This document shows positions 6,477 to 6,999 of a stretch of DNA of 6,999 bases, one piece after another. Both the position numbers and the translations under genes were made by a program. The notes beneath the pieces were generated by a model. The model searched no databases. It saw only the letters and a program-made list of their open reading frames with translations, and was not told the origin of the DNA. Numbering within the stretch: position 1 is the stretch's first letter; every line of letters starts with the position of its first letter. The stretch spans positions 1-6,999 of the forward strand of contig JBKBXU010000256.1 in NCBI GenBank assembly GCA_046313675.1. The letters run 5' to 3'. This DNA is from JBKBXU01 sp046313675. Its GTDB lineage: Bacteria; Bacteroidota; Bacteroidia; Cytophagales; Cytophagaceae.

Positions 6477-6999
6477 AAGTATCGCAATTATTGGAACGGT
6501 TGGTATTCCAGCAAAATACGGGGGCTTTGAGACCTTAGCAGAAAACCTTGTTACTTATCTAAGCAGCGAATATAATATTACAGTATTTTGCAGTGGAAAG
6601 GCCTATGATGATAGGCCTGATTCTTTTAACGGTGCGAAGTTGAAATACATTAACCTTTCTGCAAACGGACCTGCAAGTATATTTTACGATATATTTTCTA
6701 TTATTAACTCATTAAAGTTTGCTGATGTATTACTTATTTTGGGTGTTTCAGGTTGTGTCAGCCTTCCTATTGTGAGGTTATTAAGTAAAAAAAAGATTAT
6801 AGTAAACATTGATGGGCTTGAATGGAAGAGGGGGAAATGGAGCAGGTTTGCTAAATGGTTTTTGAAATTCTCTGAAGCGCTTGCTGTGAGATATGCAGAT
6901 GTGATAATTGCTGATAATAGGGTTATTCAGGAATACATTGCTAATGAATATGGTAAACTAAGTGAGCTGATATCCTACGGAGGTGATCATGCACAGTTG
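6466..6999 (+). CDS. DUF1972/GT4-type glycosyltransferase, N-terminal part
   Basis: The first 178 residues are present and the frame is still open at the window edge; relatives are usually about 360-400 residues. The N-terminus IAIIGTVGIPAKYGGFET (6-23) is the hallmark of the DUF1972 group of GT-B transferases, often annotated as rhamnosyltransferases. NIDGLEWKRGKW (114-125), YADVIIADN (143-151) and YGGD (171-174) also fit. These enzymes act at the cytoplasmic membrane on lipid-linked intermediates. The rhamnosyl assignment is family habit, not shown here. The C-terminal donor-binding half, with the usual Glu motif, is outside the window. All six arginine codons are AGA/AGG, matching the flippase and not the middle genes, so this gene looks like part of the older frame of the locus. 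Confidence 0.85.
   Translation, partial: MANKSIAIIGTVGIPAKYGGFETLAENLVTYLSSEYNITVFCSGKAYDDRPDSFNGAKLKYINLSANGPASIFYDIFSIINSLKFADVLLILGVSGCVSLPIVRLLSKKKIIVNIDGLEWKRGKWSRFAKWFLKFSEALAVRYADVIIADNRVIQEYIANEYGKLSELISYGGDHAQL

Overview
The window is part of a surface-polysaccharide (exopolysaccharide, capsule or O-antigen type) locus. All eight genes lie on the + strand and are packed almost without gaps. No RNA gene, CRISPR array, insertion sequence or long non-coding stretch was seen. Both end genes are cut by the window edges. The organism is probably a Gram-negative bacterium, because Wzx, WbsX and DUF1972-type proteins are common in such loci. The flanking genes are moderately AT-rich and take arginine almost only from AGA/AGG. 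That would fit a Nitrospirota or deltaproteobacteria-like genome, but the phylum cannot be fixed from this sequence.

Layout: (1) 1-225, the C-terminus of an APS kinase (CysC). (2) 228-1610, a Wzx-type lipid-linked oligosaccharide flippase. (3) A 68-bp gap with a plausible ribosome binding site, preceded by an extended -10 promoter candidate in the end of the flippase gene. (4) 1679-2560, a PAPS-dependent sulfotransferase. (5) 2557-3639, a WbsX/GH99-like protein. (6) 3636-4649, an EpsG/Wzy-like membrane protein, the likely polymerase. (7) 4642-5460, a family 2 glycosyltransferase. (8) 5457-6476, an exported GH20-like TIM-barrel protein. (9) 6466-6999, the N-terminal part of a DUF1972/GT4-type glycosyltransferase. 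From 2557 onward every gene overlaps the next by 4 to 11 bases, so translational coupling is likely.

The genes can be read as one pathway. Glycosyltransferases build a repeat unit on a lipid carrier, the flippase moves it across the inner membrane, and the EpsG/Wzy-like protein polymerises it. CysC would supply PAPS and the sulfotransferase would use it to sulfate a sugar, so the product may be a sulfated polysaccharide. WbsX and the exported GH20-like protein would modify or trim the glycan.

The most notable structural signal is codon use. The four genes between 1679 and 5460 use CGN for 46 of 80 arginines, whereas the flippase, the visible CysC end and the last gene together use CGN for only 2 of 23. 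The middle looks like an imported, serotype-type cassette set into an older frame. Its right-hand edge may lie inside the GH20-like gene near 6065-6130, where lysine codon choice changes.
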